A stretch of DNA of 64,000 nucleotides from Alnus glutinosa (lineage: Eukaryota > Streptophyta > Magnoliopsida > Fagales > Betulaceae): NCBI RefSeq assembly GCF_958979055.1, contig NC_084887.1, forward strand, positions 32,560,044 through 32,624,043. The letters are read 5' to 3'. Made by a program: the position numbers and the translations under genes. A model generated the notes under the pieces. That model made no database searches, had not been told where the DNA came from, and saw nothing but the letters and a program-made list of their open reading frames with translations. Below, in pieces: positions 13,013 to 28,173 of this stretch (position 1 is its first letter; each line of letters opens with the position of its first letter).

Positions 13013-15998
13013 AGTTTTTCTGGGCACTATATATAGCACAAAGTCTAACTAGAAAGGTTGATTTATGTAAGTATATGTGCATTAATTAATTGCTATTTAT
13101 AATTTAAATTCAAGTGAAGAAGCAAATCATTTGATTCCACTAACTCACACAAAATTCAAAAATTACGGTACTTCTTTTTTACAGTTTAATCTATACATAA
13201 GTAATTAATCTTATCTATATATACAGATAATTGAGATCGATCCTGCATGTGAACATTGAATGGGATGACACTTAGCTTTATCATGACTTATCTCTTAAAT
13301 ATACCTCATGAATGCAATCTTAAGCTTTTTAACTTGCATTTGTTAAAAAAAGTGAATATATTTAACCTTTTCTATATGATTTGTAAATGCTGGGCCAAAT
13401 TAGGCCAGAAAGACAAAATTGAAAAACTAGTCTAATTATGGTATCTATCTGTCTTTCCTTCTGATTAATAATATAAATGCCACTGATTCCCATTATTATT
13501 TGCTTACTTTATATGGCAACTGTTGGTCTAGCTAGGTCGTGTTGCCTTGTTAATTAGTGTAATATTTTCTGCTATATATATATATATATATAGATATAGA
13601 TATTAATACCCTCAAGAATAGCATGATTAATTTTGTTACCAAGTAAGGAAACTTTGAGATCGGGTCATTTTGATAAAGACTGCGAATTTGTTACTAAGTA
13701 AGGGAATTTGTGATTGATATATATATGTAAAGGCAATGGAGTGGAGGGCAGTCAAAATCAAAGGACAAAGAGCGAGCATTTAAGTAATGTATAGTAATTA
13801 TATTAGAGATTCTTTTTTCGTACGTGTGGGGACAAACTAACAGTAACAGTACTATAAAGCAAAAAGAAAAAGAAAAATAATCTTAATTTTATCAAAATGG
13901 ATGAGTGTCCATCTGTTGATCAGGGAGGGATCCCTTTTCTTTCGGCTCGATCGATCGTGTCCTTTTGCATCCATCCACGTGGGATTATGTGTTTCCAGTC
14001 TCTTTTTATATTTTTATTCAAAACCAATTATTTTTAATTTTCAGACATTAATTCTTCTAATATATATATATATAGATTTAATTATTATTAATTGTATGGT
14101 GATTATATTTGTTGTTAACATTCTTCTTTGGTCTTTTTCCCCTCAATTAATTGCTTTTTTATGCAAGTGGCGGGGACAAAATTATGGGGGTCAGTCACTA
14201 AAATATACCTAACTAGCCATATGGAGTTCACCCGTACACAGATATATCTGCCTTGATGGACCGAATCTTAGTTTATTTTAATCCTAGGATGCATGCATCG
14301 GAGATCATTGGGGAAATTAAATTCTTCCCCAGAAAAAAGTCAAGTAATAATGTCATTCTTCTTAGGTTTTATTTTATTATTTTTTTATTTTTCTTAAAAA
14401 GAAAAAGCAATAGAAAGGTAGGGGTATATGCACCAAAGCAGTACTAAGCCATTGATGAAGTTCAGGAAAAAAAAGGAAGCCACTGAGGGAAGCTAACCAA
14501 TCATCAAGTGAGCACCATATTCATGTCCTAATTATGCCTTTGTAAATGCGAAATGAATAAAGGGTCATTATCTCAATATTTCAAGTATAATGATTACATG
14601 CCACCACAAGAAGGTTTTGAAGAGCATATATAGTAAAGTTACATAAAAATCATGAGACAATGCTCTTTAATAAAATTGATATTAATTTGTTCGAGTAAAC
14701 TTTACTTTAACCCTTCCCAACTTTCATCATTTTTGCAATCCTTCATTTAAAGTTTAAAAACTCTCAATTTAATGTATCGAACATTAAAAAATTTGTAATC
14801 TTATTTTTCCATTAGGATTTTTCGTTAAATCCTAACGGATAGGTGATAAATTTTTAAAATACTCTAATTTTTTAAAACAAAAATAATTTCTAAAATACCC
14901 TCATTTTTTTAAACAAGTAGTAAAAATTTTCCTATTTGTTTTTAGAGTACGTGATTTTCAAGTGCATTTAATAGAGATCGGGTGTATACAAAAGCTAAGA
15001 CAGCATGTAGAATTGTTAGATGGGCTTTGGCCCAACACCAGAAGCTAACACATTGCATGTTTGCAAATTACACGGGTCGTAGGCCAGGCCTGGATCGGGT
15101 GTGAGATAATTATGCCAGATTTGGGGCAGTTCTATCAAAAGAACGAGTTGGGCAACTGTTATACATTTGCATCAAGTTAAAGGGAAGTGGGAAGGCGTTT
15201 TCTACACTACAGAATGTTGGGTAAACTCAAAAAATCTTGAAATCAATAAATATTGCTAGTGAAGAGCTTATATATATATATGTTCCTAGTAACCAAAAGT
15301 AAAAGCTTTCTGCTGGATTTTATGTAACCTATATTAATGTATAATGCATATATGTCATTTGAAAGAAAACAATTACCAAGGGCAAGCATGTAGGCCTCTT
15401 AACTAGAGAAGAACAAATCATTTCTTCCACTAAAACTTATCCGAAGAATAAATTATGGGAAGAATGTACATTTTAGAACAAGTTACGATCGAGATTGGAC
15501 GTTAAATTATTAGTTGTTCCAAAAGCTTGAAAATTAACATTAATATGCGGGCATCTATATGCCCGAGTGGTTAATTGGGAGGATTATAACTGCATCTTGC
15601 TTTCACAAATTAGAAATTTTGGAGCACCGTTTTATAGGATTTCAAGGTCATCAGAATCACCACAGAATATTAAGGACTATATATATATACTAAGATGAGT
15701 AAAAGTTAAGTGAAACCACAGCCTTGAGCCTTATATTAATTTGTCTGAAAACCATAATAAATTAAGTCGATCTCCCCATAAGGGTTAAGTTTTCAACATT
15801 ATATATGAACTCCTTACATGCCTTTTGCTTGGCTAAAGGTTCCATAGTGCTCTGTAAGTCAGTCAGTGCTGCTTAATTTTATGTTAATAAGAGCTTACAA
15901 ATGCTTAATTATGAACCATGCATTAAGATATTGCCACCGGCCACCAACAAGTATTTGCCTAACTGATGCGTGCGTGCGTGCTTGCTTGGAACGCTGAC
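13013..15998. other. intergenic between the two MADS genes, no gene seen
   Basis: AT-rich non-coding sequence with a (TA)n tract at about 13,573-13,592. Open frames at 13,901-14,212 and 14,253-14,447 (+) have no recognised similarity and pass through simple repeats. The last few hundred bases include the region downstream of the SEP stop codon and should hold its 3' UTR. Confidence 0.4.
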
Positions 15999-18900
15999 TC
16001 AAAGCATCCATCCGGGGATAAACCCATGATTGACTTGTTGGGCATGAGTTGTAGCAGTTATCTGGTCCGAGCTTGAGGCACTATACCTGCTGTGACATCC
16101 AAAAAAGGAGTTATATTAATTAAATTAAAGAAGGGGAAGTTGTATGCATGTATAGTCAAATAAACTTGACCCTTGTTTGAAGGTTTACCCTATCTGCAAT
16201 GTGGGATTGCAATCTAAAGGCTGGAAGAACCCCTGAGATTGAGCACTCTGAGGATTATATGACATACTTTGCTCACCGCCTTCCCATGTTTGTCCAAGGT
16301 GATTTCTTGAACTAATTTCATCCAGCTGCATGCCAAGAAAAGATATTTTATACCATATATATATTTATATATGTGAGTGGTCAACAATCATATTGAGTCT
16401 AGATATTTTTTGTGGTCTTTTGATTGTTGGAAAGAAATATTGACCGGCCGGTATATATACTTAATTTATAGTCATAGACAATTAATTGCTACACATGCAG
16501 GAACATAAGGGTGCCTTCATATTCAGAAACCCAAGAAATTCGCCCAAAATTTAAAATTTGAAAGCATATTAATTCATGAATAATGACTGGTATCCTTCCA
16601 CAATCATGCAGCTTGAAAGCTGGTGAAGAAGCCTAAACCATCCATGAAAATGAAGCAGCACGGTTATTACCTTTATTGTCAAAGCTCTGTTCGCTTCCAG
16701 TAGTAATTGTTCCTGTACTTGAACGGTAGCTTGTTAATATTAGAAGGAAAGTAAATAGCATTACTATCAGTATTATTGTTCGATATTCCATAATTAAGTG
16801 CATACCTTATTTTGGAGATCAGAGAGCTGGTCCAGCATGTCTTGCGTCTGCAAAGCAGATTATAAATATTTGCATTAAGCTCTGATCGATCTTCCTTCAC
16901 ATGACGCTGGAATTTCAACTTCACAAAAAACTTAAGTCTATAGCTAGATTTAAGCTTAATTATGTTATATTAATTAAACACTAACATATATTTATGACAT
17001 CTATCCAAAGTGACACTTAAACTTTTTATACTCATATCATATGGTGTATGGTACTATACTCAACAATTCGTCCCTCACATGTACTTCAATCACATCTCTA
17101 TACTTCTCCTCGAACAAAAAATTTATTAATTTCATGAACCGTCACAAGGATAATTTATGTAGTTTTCTATAAGAATTTTATAAACAAAGAAAATTTACAA
17201 GGTGGCCACCCAAAGGATGAAGGCATGATGAGGGATATGCCAAACAAGCTTATGCCAAAAAAAAAAAAGAAAAAAAAAAGCAGCAGCCAAGGGGGCCGGC
17301 GGAGGTTCTCCCAAGCAAATTTGATGGAGAAAAAGCCAAAGGGCCGGAGATCCCATCTAGACAAACGAATCATGGGATGGGTCAATCCCACCAATCTAAC
17401 AATCTTACCGTGAAGAAGCAACCTAAGCTTCAAAATACTCCTCCAAGACCATGAGAATCACTAGGGGGCCTTGTGGCCCAAAAATCCCTACCTTTAATGA
17501 GACAGGTTCTGACCCAGTTAGTCCAAACCGAGTGGTCGTTGTCGAAGAAGATGTGCCATAGATGTTTTAAGCGTCGCTGCTTTATTCTCAGATCCAAACG
17601 CTTTAAACCAAGCCACCTTCATTTTTAGGACGGTAGATGACCATTTTTGTAGGTTATGTGAGCTTTATCCATGCCATGCGCACACCTAGCTTCATCCCCT
17701 ACTTCTAATCAAGGGGCTAGGTCTAGCTCCAGAATTGTTGATGTGGGGGGTGTGGGGGTTGGGGAATGGATTGAGGTAGGGAAAAATAGGAAACATAAGG
17801 TCATTGGGGATGATAGTCACAATTAATTAAGGTAGTTCCTGCTGCTCCTAAGACACCTCATTTTCTAAGGGTTGTGTTGGCCGGATATATAGTAATACTG
17901 AAGCTCCCTCATCGTCTAATCCTTTGGGCAATGTTCAGAATGATGTGGCGATGATTAAATCACCGGGTAGCAGTAACTAATTGGATGGTGCTTTGTTGGC
18001 TACTTCGGTCAATGAAGTATCAGCTTCTGACCAGAAGCTTTCCTATCCATAGAATATTTAGCCATAATTAAGGCTAAGAAGATGCATATTTGGAGAGTCT
18101 TTTAGGGAATCAAAGGCAACAAAGCACCTACTGCTATTCGAGTTTCAGTTTGATCAGTGTATGCACTATAGGGTTCAAGATGATCATGGTAAATGGAGTT
18201 GCATGGTGTCAAATTTGTGGTCAGACCTTGTCTTGAGCGCTCTTCCTTCAAGGATACTGTGGAGATATTGTGAGAATATCTTTACAAGAATCAGCCACAA
18301 GAGGAACCACCATATTCCAAAGTAAACTCGATGAAGAGTTTTGTGTTAGTGGGGGTGACTGATGTAGGACAATAATTTCATCTTGTACTCGACAGGCTCT
18401 TATTACCGAGGGGGCTCGTCTTGCCGTTAGGAATGCTGATGAATGGGCTCATTTAGGAACATTCTTACCATTGGATAAAGAGCTTTACCGAATGATTATT
18501 AGCAAGTTAGGACGGAAATGTTTTATTGTTGGGAACCAAACAAAAGGTTCCAACGAGTAAACTACTTTAAGCGGGACATTTCGTATTGTCGGCACCAAGT
18601 AGACATGATGACAACTAATATCTTACGGTGGAAGTACAAAAGAAAAAGGCTACCGGCCGGGTCGATGAAGAGTGAGAAATGACCGACAGGCATGAGTAGA
18701 AAATTATCGACAAGACTTTTAGTACCGTCGAGCCGTCGACTCCAAGGTCAAGATGTCGGGCCCAAGATGAATGAAAAATTACTGGCGAGACTTTTAGTGC
18801 CAACGAATATTAATTAATTGGTCTATGATGTGGTGACGTAATTGATTCTTTTACATCCATAACAGATATCATAGTAATAGACCAAATCAAGAATATTTAA

Positions 18901-21900
18901 GCAAGAAGGAAAGAGTCAACTACCATATGTTGTCCAAGAAGAAGAAAAAGAGACTATTGACAGATGGTGACTTAGACGATATTCTGCATAATAACTTTTC
19001 CTAAATTTCACAATTCCTCCTCTAGAAGATTCTTATATTTAGATTGACGTAGCTGTACAAAATTGCTCTAGTTATTTTATGTTCATTATTTGTTTTAACT
19101 CATTTCTTAGAAAATTTTACTCTTTAGTAGCTTTAGGATCTTTCCATATTTCAGCTTATGTAACTACTAAGTATTTCCATAGTTTGTTTCTTTTGTTTTA
19201 TTTCTATTCCTAGAATATTTTACTCTTTTGTAGTTTTAGGGTTTTATCATAAATCAAGAACAATTGTAATAGAAGAATCAGTTCAGGTTTTTGCCATCAA
19301 TAATATTATCAGTTTTCTCAATCAATGTGTGTGTTGATTTTTGTGCATTGATAACACAGTTTCTCATTTGTGTCTATCGATTTCGCTACGTCATCATATC
19401 AGTAGAAGGCGCATTGGGGACAATAACCTTTTGGCCTAAGAGCTTTTGAGAAACTACTAAAGGGATAAAAAGGTTCTCCCAGGTGTGCTTTGAAAGTTGA
19501 TTTAATGAAGGCTTATGATTCTGTCTTAGCAGTTTTAAAGGCTGCTAGAGTCCCTGAGGTTATGGTACGATGGATCAAAAAATGTATCACTACACCTAGA
19601 TTCTCTATTTGGATTAGTGATGGGCTTAAGGGCTTTTCTTGTAATAACCAAAATAATGTAGGGCTTTTTAGTAATTTTACAAAACTTTTTTTTTCTTTTA
19701 AAAAAAAAAGACACTGCTTGTCCTTGAAGTTTCTAAAAGGTTTGTGGCTCTTCCTTTTGTTAAGAAGTTTTAAAAAAAAAAATTAAAAAGAAAAAAGAAA
19801 AGAAAAAAGAAAGAAAGAAAGAAAAAGAAAAAGAAGAAGAAGAAGAAGAAATAAACAGAAGAGGTAGAATGTGTGAGAGTGAAGAAGAAGAAAAATAAGA
19901 AGAGAAGAAGGAGAAAATGAAGGAAATGAGGGTAAGAGAAAAGAAGAAAGGAAGAGAGAGAGAGAGAGAGAGAGAGAGGGGTGATAGTTGAAGGAGAAGC
20001 CTCCATCTCCAAGGTGAAGATCTCTAACTTCTTTATTTTACTTGATAATTTCCTTTGGGATTTTGTTGAGTATTGGATATTGGTTGCTTATGTTTTGGAG
20101 AAGGACCTTAGGGTGAACAGTTTGATTGAGTCTCAGAAGTGGCCAGTTGGTTTGGTCCGTATAGGGAGGTTGTTGTGTGGGATCAAAGCGATAAGATTTG
20201 GGATGGGGAGAATGGAGTTTTCCCTTTCCCTTTTGGTGTTTATCCGCCCAATATGCATTTGGATTGGGCAGGGGTTGGTGGAGAGGATGAGGTTTCGGCT
20301 TTGGCTCCTAGATGCCAGCGTTAGTGAAGAGGATAGTTTCAACGAGAATCTATGGTTGTGCGCCAAAAGACTAAAGTTAGGAAGGATGTATTGAATTTGA
20401 AAAGCTTCATTAATTATGGCGATGATTATGCAACCTCCCGGCGTCGGAAAAGCAAGGCTCGTGGGTCTTAGGTCTTTTGGCTTTATGGTTTATGGATAGA
20501 AGGGTGTGCTTCTTAAGGGTTCGGGTTTGAGGGCTTTTGGTTTATAGGGTTTGTTGGGTTTCTTTCTTTTTGTGGATTGCTTCGGCTGCTCTTGTGTATA
20601 TTTCCTGCTTTAGAAATTTTGTGTTACTGATTAGGGCGTGAGAGAGAAGAAAGAAGAGAGAAGAGAGAAAGAAAGGAAAAGAGAAGAGAAGGGAAGAGAA
20701 GAGAGAGAGAGAGAGGAAAGAAAAAGAAGAGAAAGAATAAAAGAATGGAAAAAAAAAAATTTAAAAAGGTCATGTACGGATGTGAATGAAAATGAAAAGG
20801 AAAATGTAAGAAAAAGACAAAATTTGGGAAATGTGAGAGATAAAAGATAAAAGTGAATTTATTTATTTTTGACTATTTTATGAATTAATAACTTAAATAA
20901 TATGTATTTTTGTTTTAGGTATTGATAATTAATTATTTTATTTTTAGGGACAAGTGACATAAGCTGAGGCGTGGTAAATCCCCATGGTAGTGGTACGTGA
21001 ATTTAAAGTAAGTAGAATTAATTAATCAAAGATTTTATGAAAATCATATACCCAAAAGTGAAGATTTTCAAATGAAATGTATTTGGGTGCATATACATGT
21101 GCATATATCTTATTGTAATTGATTCTCACAGTAAATGATAAATTTTGAATAAATCATGCAAATAGTGAGTCGAGCTATATTTTGATAATGCTAATGCAAA
21201 ATGTAAGATTGATATAGTGGTACCATTGTAGAATTTATATGTGAAATTTCATAAGTATGAATTGTATTGTTGATTTGGAAAGGCATTGGATTGCCAATGT
21301 GACCGATGATATTTTTATCATAAAATATGACATTGAGTTTTCGAGAAGTGGACATTAGCACCTTATATATGATTGATGAATGATTAATATTGACTGTGAA
21401 CATCTTGATTATTATTTGAAAACTCCCTATGACATAGTGAAATTTATAAGCTCGGTACCGAAACTATTCCTTGTATGAGGATGTCGACTGTTTGGATCAT
21501 AAATTTTAGGATCGTGCAACTATGTGTGCTATGGAGGGAGAGGCAACATAGTAATTGGTCATGGATGAATTTCTCAGAAATTATATGGGCAATCCTATGG
21601 TTAGAGACTCCAAGGAAGGTTGCTTCTTCTTGCCCAAGAAGAGGTTTCAGTCCCAATATGGGGATCGCACAACCCGATCAGATGGGACGAAAATGTTTAA
21701 CAACGAGTGTATGACATTTGGGAGATGGTTTTAATATATTTGAATCATTGCATTATTTTATTGCTTACAGTAAGAATGGTTATTCACGTGCACAAATTAT
21801 TCTCGTAGTTATTGAATTCAACAAATGTAACATTTCATATCTTGTTTTGAAAATATTGAGAATTGTTTTATTAAGTTATGTGCATAATTCCAACTAGTAA

Positions 21901-24900
21901 ACGGCTCGACATTACTTGATTAATTATTTCCACATATTGAAGTTGCTCATTATATTTTATTTACATTTTTCAGAGATAGCAAAGACTCTTAATAGAATCG
22001 ATACTGGGAAAATTTGAGGATCTTGGAGCTTAGTGAAAGGTTGCGTATCTTGGAAAGATTTTTGGTGACTAGTTAGTTGGAAAAATCCTACATTATTTAT
22101 TTTTTATGTGTAGGCTTGATGTATGTTTTGTCAACTTTTTAGAGATATGTAATGGTGTAAATATAATGAAGTGACTTATGGAACTCATGTGGATTATTAG
22201 AGATATTTAAACTTTATTTGGGGGTATTAAGATTAAATATCTTTTTTATATGGAACTCAGGTGATCTTTAGATAATATTAATTACACGTCAAACGAGTTC
22301 TCAAATTATCTGAGAGAATACAAGATCCGACGCCAGTTGACTACTTGCGTATTCGTCTATAGGTCAAATCATATATGTAATTATTGGAATAATTGTTGGA
22401 GACTCAAATGGTGGATCAAGACAATTGGCCGAATCCCGCGAAACTTCTCGTTGATCAGTTCGCCTTCGCTCTATTGAAAGGTCTCAATTCCTACGGCGAT
22501 TTTGTCAACGAATAAGTTTCGGGTTGGATTGACTAACCTAACCCTTAAGGGGGTGGTTCATTCATCTGACCATATACTAGAGCCACTTTTGATTAAGTGC
22601 TTGAAGATTATAGAGATGCCCTGGTTAACTTGTTGAAATTATTATGACAGATTCATTTGATAATATTATAAATAGAAAGTATGTTTCCATGCAGATTGTT
22701 GGATTGGGGTGTTACATCTCTCCCGGGAGTTCTATAAGATTAAGGAGACACCGTATTATTAGAAGAACACATGTAACAACTAAATGGGATTGGCCGGCCG
22801 GAGAATGGATGAACATAACTTTTTTGGGAAAGGATTGTAACTTACTGTATACTCTAGCTCTAATATTGGTTTGTCTCAAGAGATTTTGATTGACATGGTT
22901 AATACAACTTGTTCTTTGGTGAATAAACTTCCATAAATCATTCAATTCTTGAATGTTGCAGTACTATTTTTGAGGTATGGTACTTAATTATGTTGATTAC
23001 TCGTATTAATTTGTGAGTATTTGGTTATCCTTGAGCTTATGAGCGTAGTGGTAAACGTGGATCATGTGCAAAGAAGCATATATTGTATTTTTTGTTTTTA
23101 GTTTGAAGTATAAAAACAATTTTTATATGTATTTTTTTATGGGATTCATATTTGAGAAGATGTTTTATATAGAGTATACCTGCTTATTTTAAAAAATCCA
23201 AACAAATGTAGAGTCTCGCATGAAAAAAAAATAATTAGAGAGAGAGAAAAAAAAAAATGTCAGTTGGGGCCACCCCTTCTCCCCTTGGGGTGGCTGTAAT
23301 TTTTTTTAAAAGAAATAAATAATAAATTAGCTTTTATCATTGCAAGTTCGGCATGGATTTTGTCAAAATATTCATACAATAAGAAAAGAAGAAAAATTGT
23401 AAACAGTATTTTATATTTTAAGGAGTGAATTATTTGTTAATATATTTACATGTTAAAAAAAAAAAAAAAAAAAAAAAAACAAAAACAAACAAATATCACC
23501 TAGAATACAGAGCATTCCTAGGTTTTGGTATTTTTAACCATGCAAAACAATTAACCCATTCAAAAGATGAGGTGATGAGATCATGACCCTGTTTAATAAC
23601 TCCCCTCCCCTCCCCTTAAAGCATTCACAGTGGGTTATGTAAAACCCACTGTAAATCTATAATAGATAAGAAAACACCAAAAACACACCTCCATCGGCTT
23701 CGCTACTCTTATGCTAGTTTAGGTTTCTCTTCCATTTGTGTACAGTGTAACGCCAGATGTGGCGTTACATTGTGCACAAATGTATTGTTATTTTATTGTT
23801 TCTTTCTCTCTCACTCTCTCACAATTTCCGTCTCTCTCTCTAAGTTCGTCTTCTCCGGCCACCCCTCTCAACGTGCCTTTTGTCTCCAGAATCAAAACTC
23901 ACGGCGGCGACGATCAAGTTCCCGGTTGAAAAGGCCGGCCTGCCAAAAGGACCACCACCGTCGAATCGTTCGGCTTCAACGAAGCCTCGCTTCCCCAACC
24001 CAGCCCCACGAGCGGCGATGATACAAGCTCAGCAGGCAAAGAAACCCGTGGCCAATTGGGATTTGGGAGGATGGGTACGGGTTGCCGATTTTTTGGAAAC
24101 TTTTGAGTTTAGGCGTATGGGTTTGGGTTGCCGATCTTTCGGAGTTTTCTGGTGGTCTGGTGCGGTGGTGATGGTTGCAGTCTGTCTGGTGCGGTGCTGA
24201 TCTCATGATGGTTGCTGGTTGTCAGGTGCGGTGGTGATGCCGTGATGGTTGTTGGTTGTGTGTAGAAGTGTTTGTGGGTCAGTGTGGTGTGTAGAAGTTT
24301 CCGGTGATGATGTGTTTTATTTGGTATTTTTTTGTGAAGATTTATTATTAAAATTGATTATTTTAATAAAATAGAGAAGAAGTTTAGATAAGCTGATGGA
24401 AGAAAGTGTTGAAAAGTAGTTAGCTAAATTAGTAAAAGTGGGTTTTCGTTAGTTATTATAGATAAAATTTTACACAAGCCGATGGGAAAGCTCTTATGGG
24501 GGGAATTTTTTTGTTGCGTTAAAATAAAAAGTGATTGATGTGATATAAAGTAAAAATAATTTATATGAAAAAGTGAAGAAAAAAAAATGATATAAAAAGT
24601 AAAAAATATTAAGAATGTTTTAAAATTAATGTTTTTTTAGAAAGATAAAAATAAAGGAATGAGGTTATTAAACGGAGCCATGTCTAATACTAATGATGAA
24701 ATAGTACAAAAGCACCACCACTATATGATTATATCTAGCTATTTGGTAAAGACTTTTTATGTAAATTTTTTTGTTTGAATAATAATGAGTGATTGATGTG
24801 ATGTAAAGGGAAAAGAAAATTTAATTTTTTTATAAGAAAAAAAAAAGTTTGGTAATAGAAAAAAAGAAATAGAAGTGCACTTTTTTGAAAAAGAAAAAGA

Positions 24901-27644
24901 AAAAAAAAAAAAAACAGGGAAGTGTGTGCTGCCAAACAGATATGATATCGATGTCTTCCCTTTTGTCTGTGGCTGAGTCTAGTTAATTATCATGAATATT
25001 ACAAAATAGAAACATGTGTCCTGTGTCCATGCAACAGGATTACCACATTCTTATTCCTCTAATGACAGTAAAGCATGCATGTTCAGGGTCTCGTTAACAG
25101 GTGCCTTAAGGGCACATTTTAAAGAGTGTTAAATGTTCAATTATTAGATATATATAATGCACGTAGGTCATAGTTCATAATTAATCACCTTAATGGACCT
25201 GACTTGCTTCAGGGATGACTCCAGTTGACGCTCAATCTTCTCAAGATCGTTTGTGTTTAAAGGGCCCAAGTCTTCCCCAAGAAGGTTTCTGGAGGACCAA
25301 GGAGAAATGTTTCGTGAATGAATGCACTTATGTGGCAGCTGAACTGCTCATAAACAAAAGATGCAAAAATATTGCTAATCCCATCCTTTTCCTTTTCTTT
25401 TCTTTTTTCCAATTCAAAAAAAAAAATCATCCAACTCGAAGTTTTTGGAGAAAACAGTACTGATCAATGTAATTAATTTTTCTAAATAGTAATTACCTCT
25501 GAGTTCGTTGTAAGGACTCAAACCTAGTTTTCAGCTTCAAGTACTCCCGATAGCTGCTCTGCTATACATCACATGACAACAACGATCGATATGAAAATCA
25601 CAAAACTGAGGCATGGTCCATTGCAGAAACAAAATACCAACTTCATTTTATGCCATAAACTAGCTAGACATGGAAAAGAGATGACCTTTATATTTGCCAC
25701 ATTCCAACAGTCACACAACAAGCCTAAAGAGCAGTAGATACAGTTTCTATAACACTAAAACTTTGTCATCAGCATACTGATGATTACTGCAAAGTCAGTT
25801 ATATAAGTGCTAGAGATAGAACAGTTAAGCTACCTCGAGCTCCTTGCCAGGTCTGTTGACTTCCACCGAACCATAACTGCTTTTTTGGTACTTTTCAAGT
25901 GTTTTGAGCATGCTATGTGGATACAATAAAGAGAAGGAAATCAGGATGATCAGGGACATAAATTATGATTAAATCTAGTTGTCATAACAATTTTAATCCA
26001 TGCACCAATATAATCAAGCTCTAATGTCATTTCACGTAAGCAACATTGTATTCTTTTTTCATCCAGAAAAAAAGGTAATATTTTGATTTACTGCCAAAAA
26101 CATGAAGCAAAGTAATAAACACTATATATCCGTACTTCCTGATCTATGTAAATGGTACACTAGAAGTTGAGAGTTACGAGTGGAAAGATTGAGGGAAATA
26201 CAGGCTAAGATTCATGCCAATCTATCTCTTGATATCTTTTGAATGAATGTTAAAACATGCATGCATGGGCTTGTTTGCGTGCATCAGTGGGAGCATACAC
26301 TAAACTTCTTCTTCTTCTTACATTTTCTTTGCTTTTCTTTAAGTGTTGTAGTATGATGGTGAGGTCTTGTCAAGGAGTCCAGCTGAGAGCAAGCATGGTT
26401 CCCGTACACATCTACTGTGGACACTATAGCTAGTGAGGTATATAGTACGTATCCTGTAGTTGAGTTCTTCAAGGGGCATATTTCAAGTTCTCTAGGGCAT
26501 TGGAGCTGCTGTAGAGATTCTTTTGAGTAGGCAGGAAAGTTTTCAAGCTCTACTTGGTAGACATTATCAATTTTTACAAGAACAGATAGCCTTTTCCGAA
26601 CAAAAGGTTATCAATGTTGACAAGAATTGGGAAAACTAGTACGTTTATGTGGCTGGTGGAGAGTTATTTATGAATGCTGACGCCTGACGGAAAGCCAATC
26701 TCTAGAAAATTATGCCATGCTAATTCTCTCTTGCTATTCATTTGATAAAGAATGTCTGAACTTGAAAGATGGCAAGTTCTAAAATGTTGTTTGCTGAACA
26801 ACTAAATTGATTTGAAAAAGCTGCAAACCCTGAAATGAAAAGATGTCTTCGAGTAAAACTCTATGAGTAGTATTCATAGAACTAATTCTCGTGCTGTTTT
26901 TGGTGTAAACATCATCATCAATCATTATATATCACTATTTCTTAATGAGCTCCAACTTAAAAGGTTCCTCCTCTTACCCATAAGAATGGAATAGATGGTG
27001 ATCAAGTCGTGGATTTGTATAGATTATAACAAAAGGGAACTACACCATGTAGTTTGTAAAGGATGTCAATAGAAGAAGATTGATTCATTTCATGAAGTTT
27101 TCAATGTGACTAGTTCATACTGTGAAGTTATATTAATCTCAATATATATAGACTTGATTTGTACAAAAGGCTAGGTGTGAAGTTGTCTTCTAGGCCATAG
27201 CATGATGATGTATACTGAGATCCTGCTACGTACGCTAGGATATGCTAATCAGCGAAGATGCTAATGCATCTTAGATGCTGCGGTGTGTCATGCATATTTG
27301 GAGGGAGAGAAATCAACTCAACATCTTAATAAATGATCTGTTGACAGAACCACCACTTAAATTCAAATATTTTACCAATATTATGAACTTCTTATTCTTA
27401 TCTGGCTATAAATGCACGTCTTTTTTTTTTCTTTTTTTTTTTTGGATGAGTGGTAATATCGTAAATGAACATTTTCGTTCTTGTGGTGACCTATGAGAAT
27501 CTGTTTGGACCAGAAATCCATGAGTACTCATGATACTTTCGAAGTATAAACCCCCTTTCAAGTGATCGAATAGAAGAATCCTTAGCCCTATTAATATCCA
27601 TTACTCCTACATCAACCATGGATACTTTTAATCCTAAATCCCCC

Positions 27645-27686
<42 letters not shown>

Positions 27687-28109
27687 AAACAACCACCAAG
27701 CTTCTTCATAAAAACCAAGCTAAAATACTATATTACTTCTAAAACATGATCTCATTTAAACAGACGTTTAGTTATTAGTACGTGCAAAGAAAGGAGCAAT
27801 AACTTAAATTGACTTGTTTAAATTAATTGCACTTAAACAAAATAGTCCTACGGCTACAAGGTAAAGAATTAAGTATAATTCCCTGGTCATCACTTTTAAG
27901 AAAGGGGAAAGAAATTAAATAAAAAGTCACAGCTTAACCAATAATATTTTAAGTGAATGCTTCGTTGAAATATGTGTCGTTACGGATTTGTTGAGAACAT
28001 AATAACGCAAAAGAACTTTCTCTGGCCATGCCATTTAAATCTGATCTCTATACAAACCCCAAAATATGGTACATGTACATGATCTCAGGCTTTTGGACAA
28101 GTTTACAGC

Positions 28110-28173
<64 letters not shown>

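Noticed and set aside
15560..15620. tRNA-like stretch (GCCCGAGTGGTTAATTGGG)
   Set aside because: It resembles the A-box/D-arm region of tRNA-Leu/Ser, but no anticodon stem, T arm or B box follows.
19981..20394. 137-aa plus-strand open frame as an independent gene
   Set aside because: It lies within the LINE remnant in SEP intron 4, shows competing open frames, and is best explained as retroelement debris.
27275..27400. LINE C-terminal-like MHIWRERNQ motif in SEP intron 1
   Set aside because: Only about nine residues match the usual WRERN tail of plant LINE proteins, which is too little to call an element.
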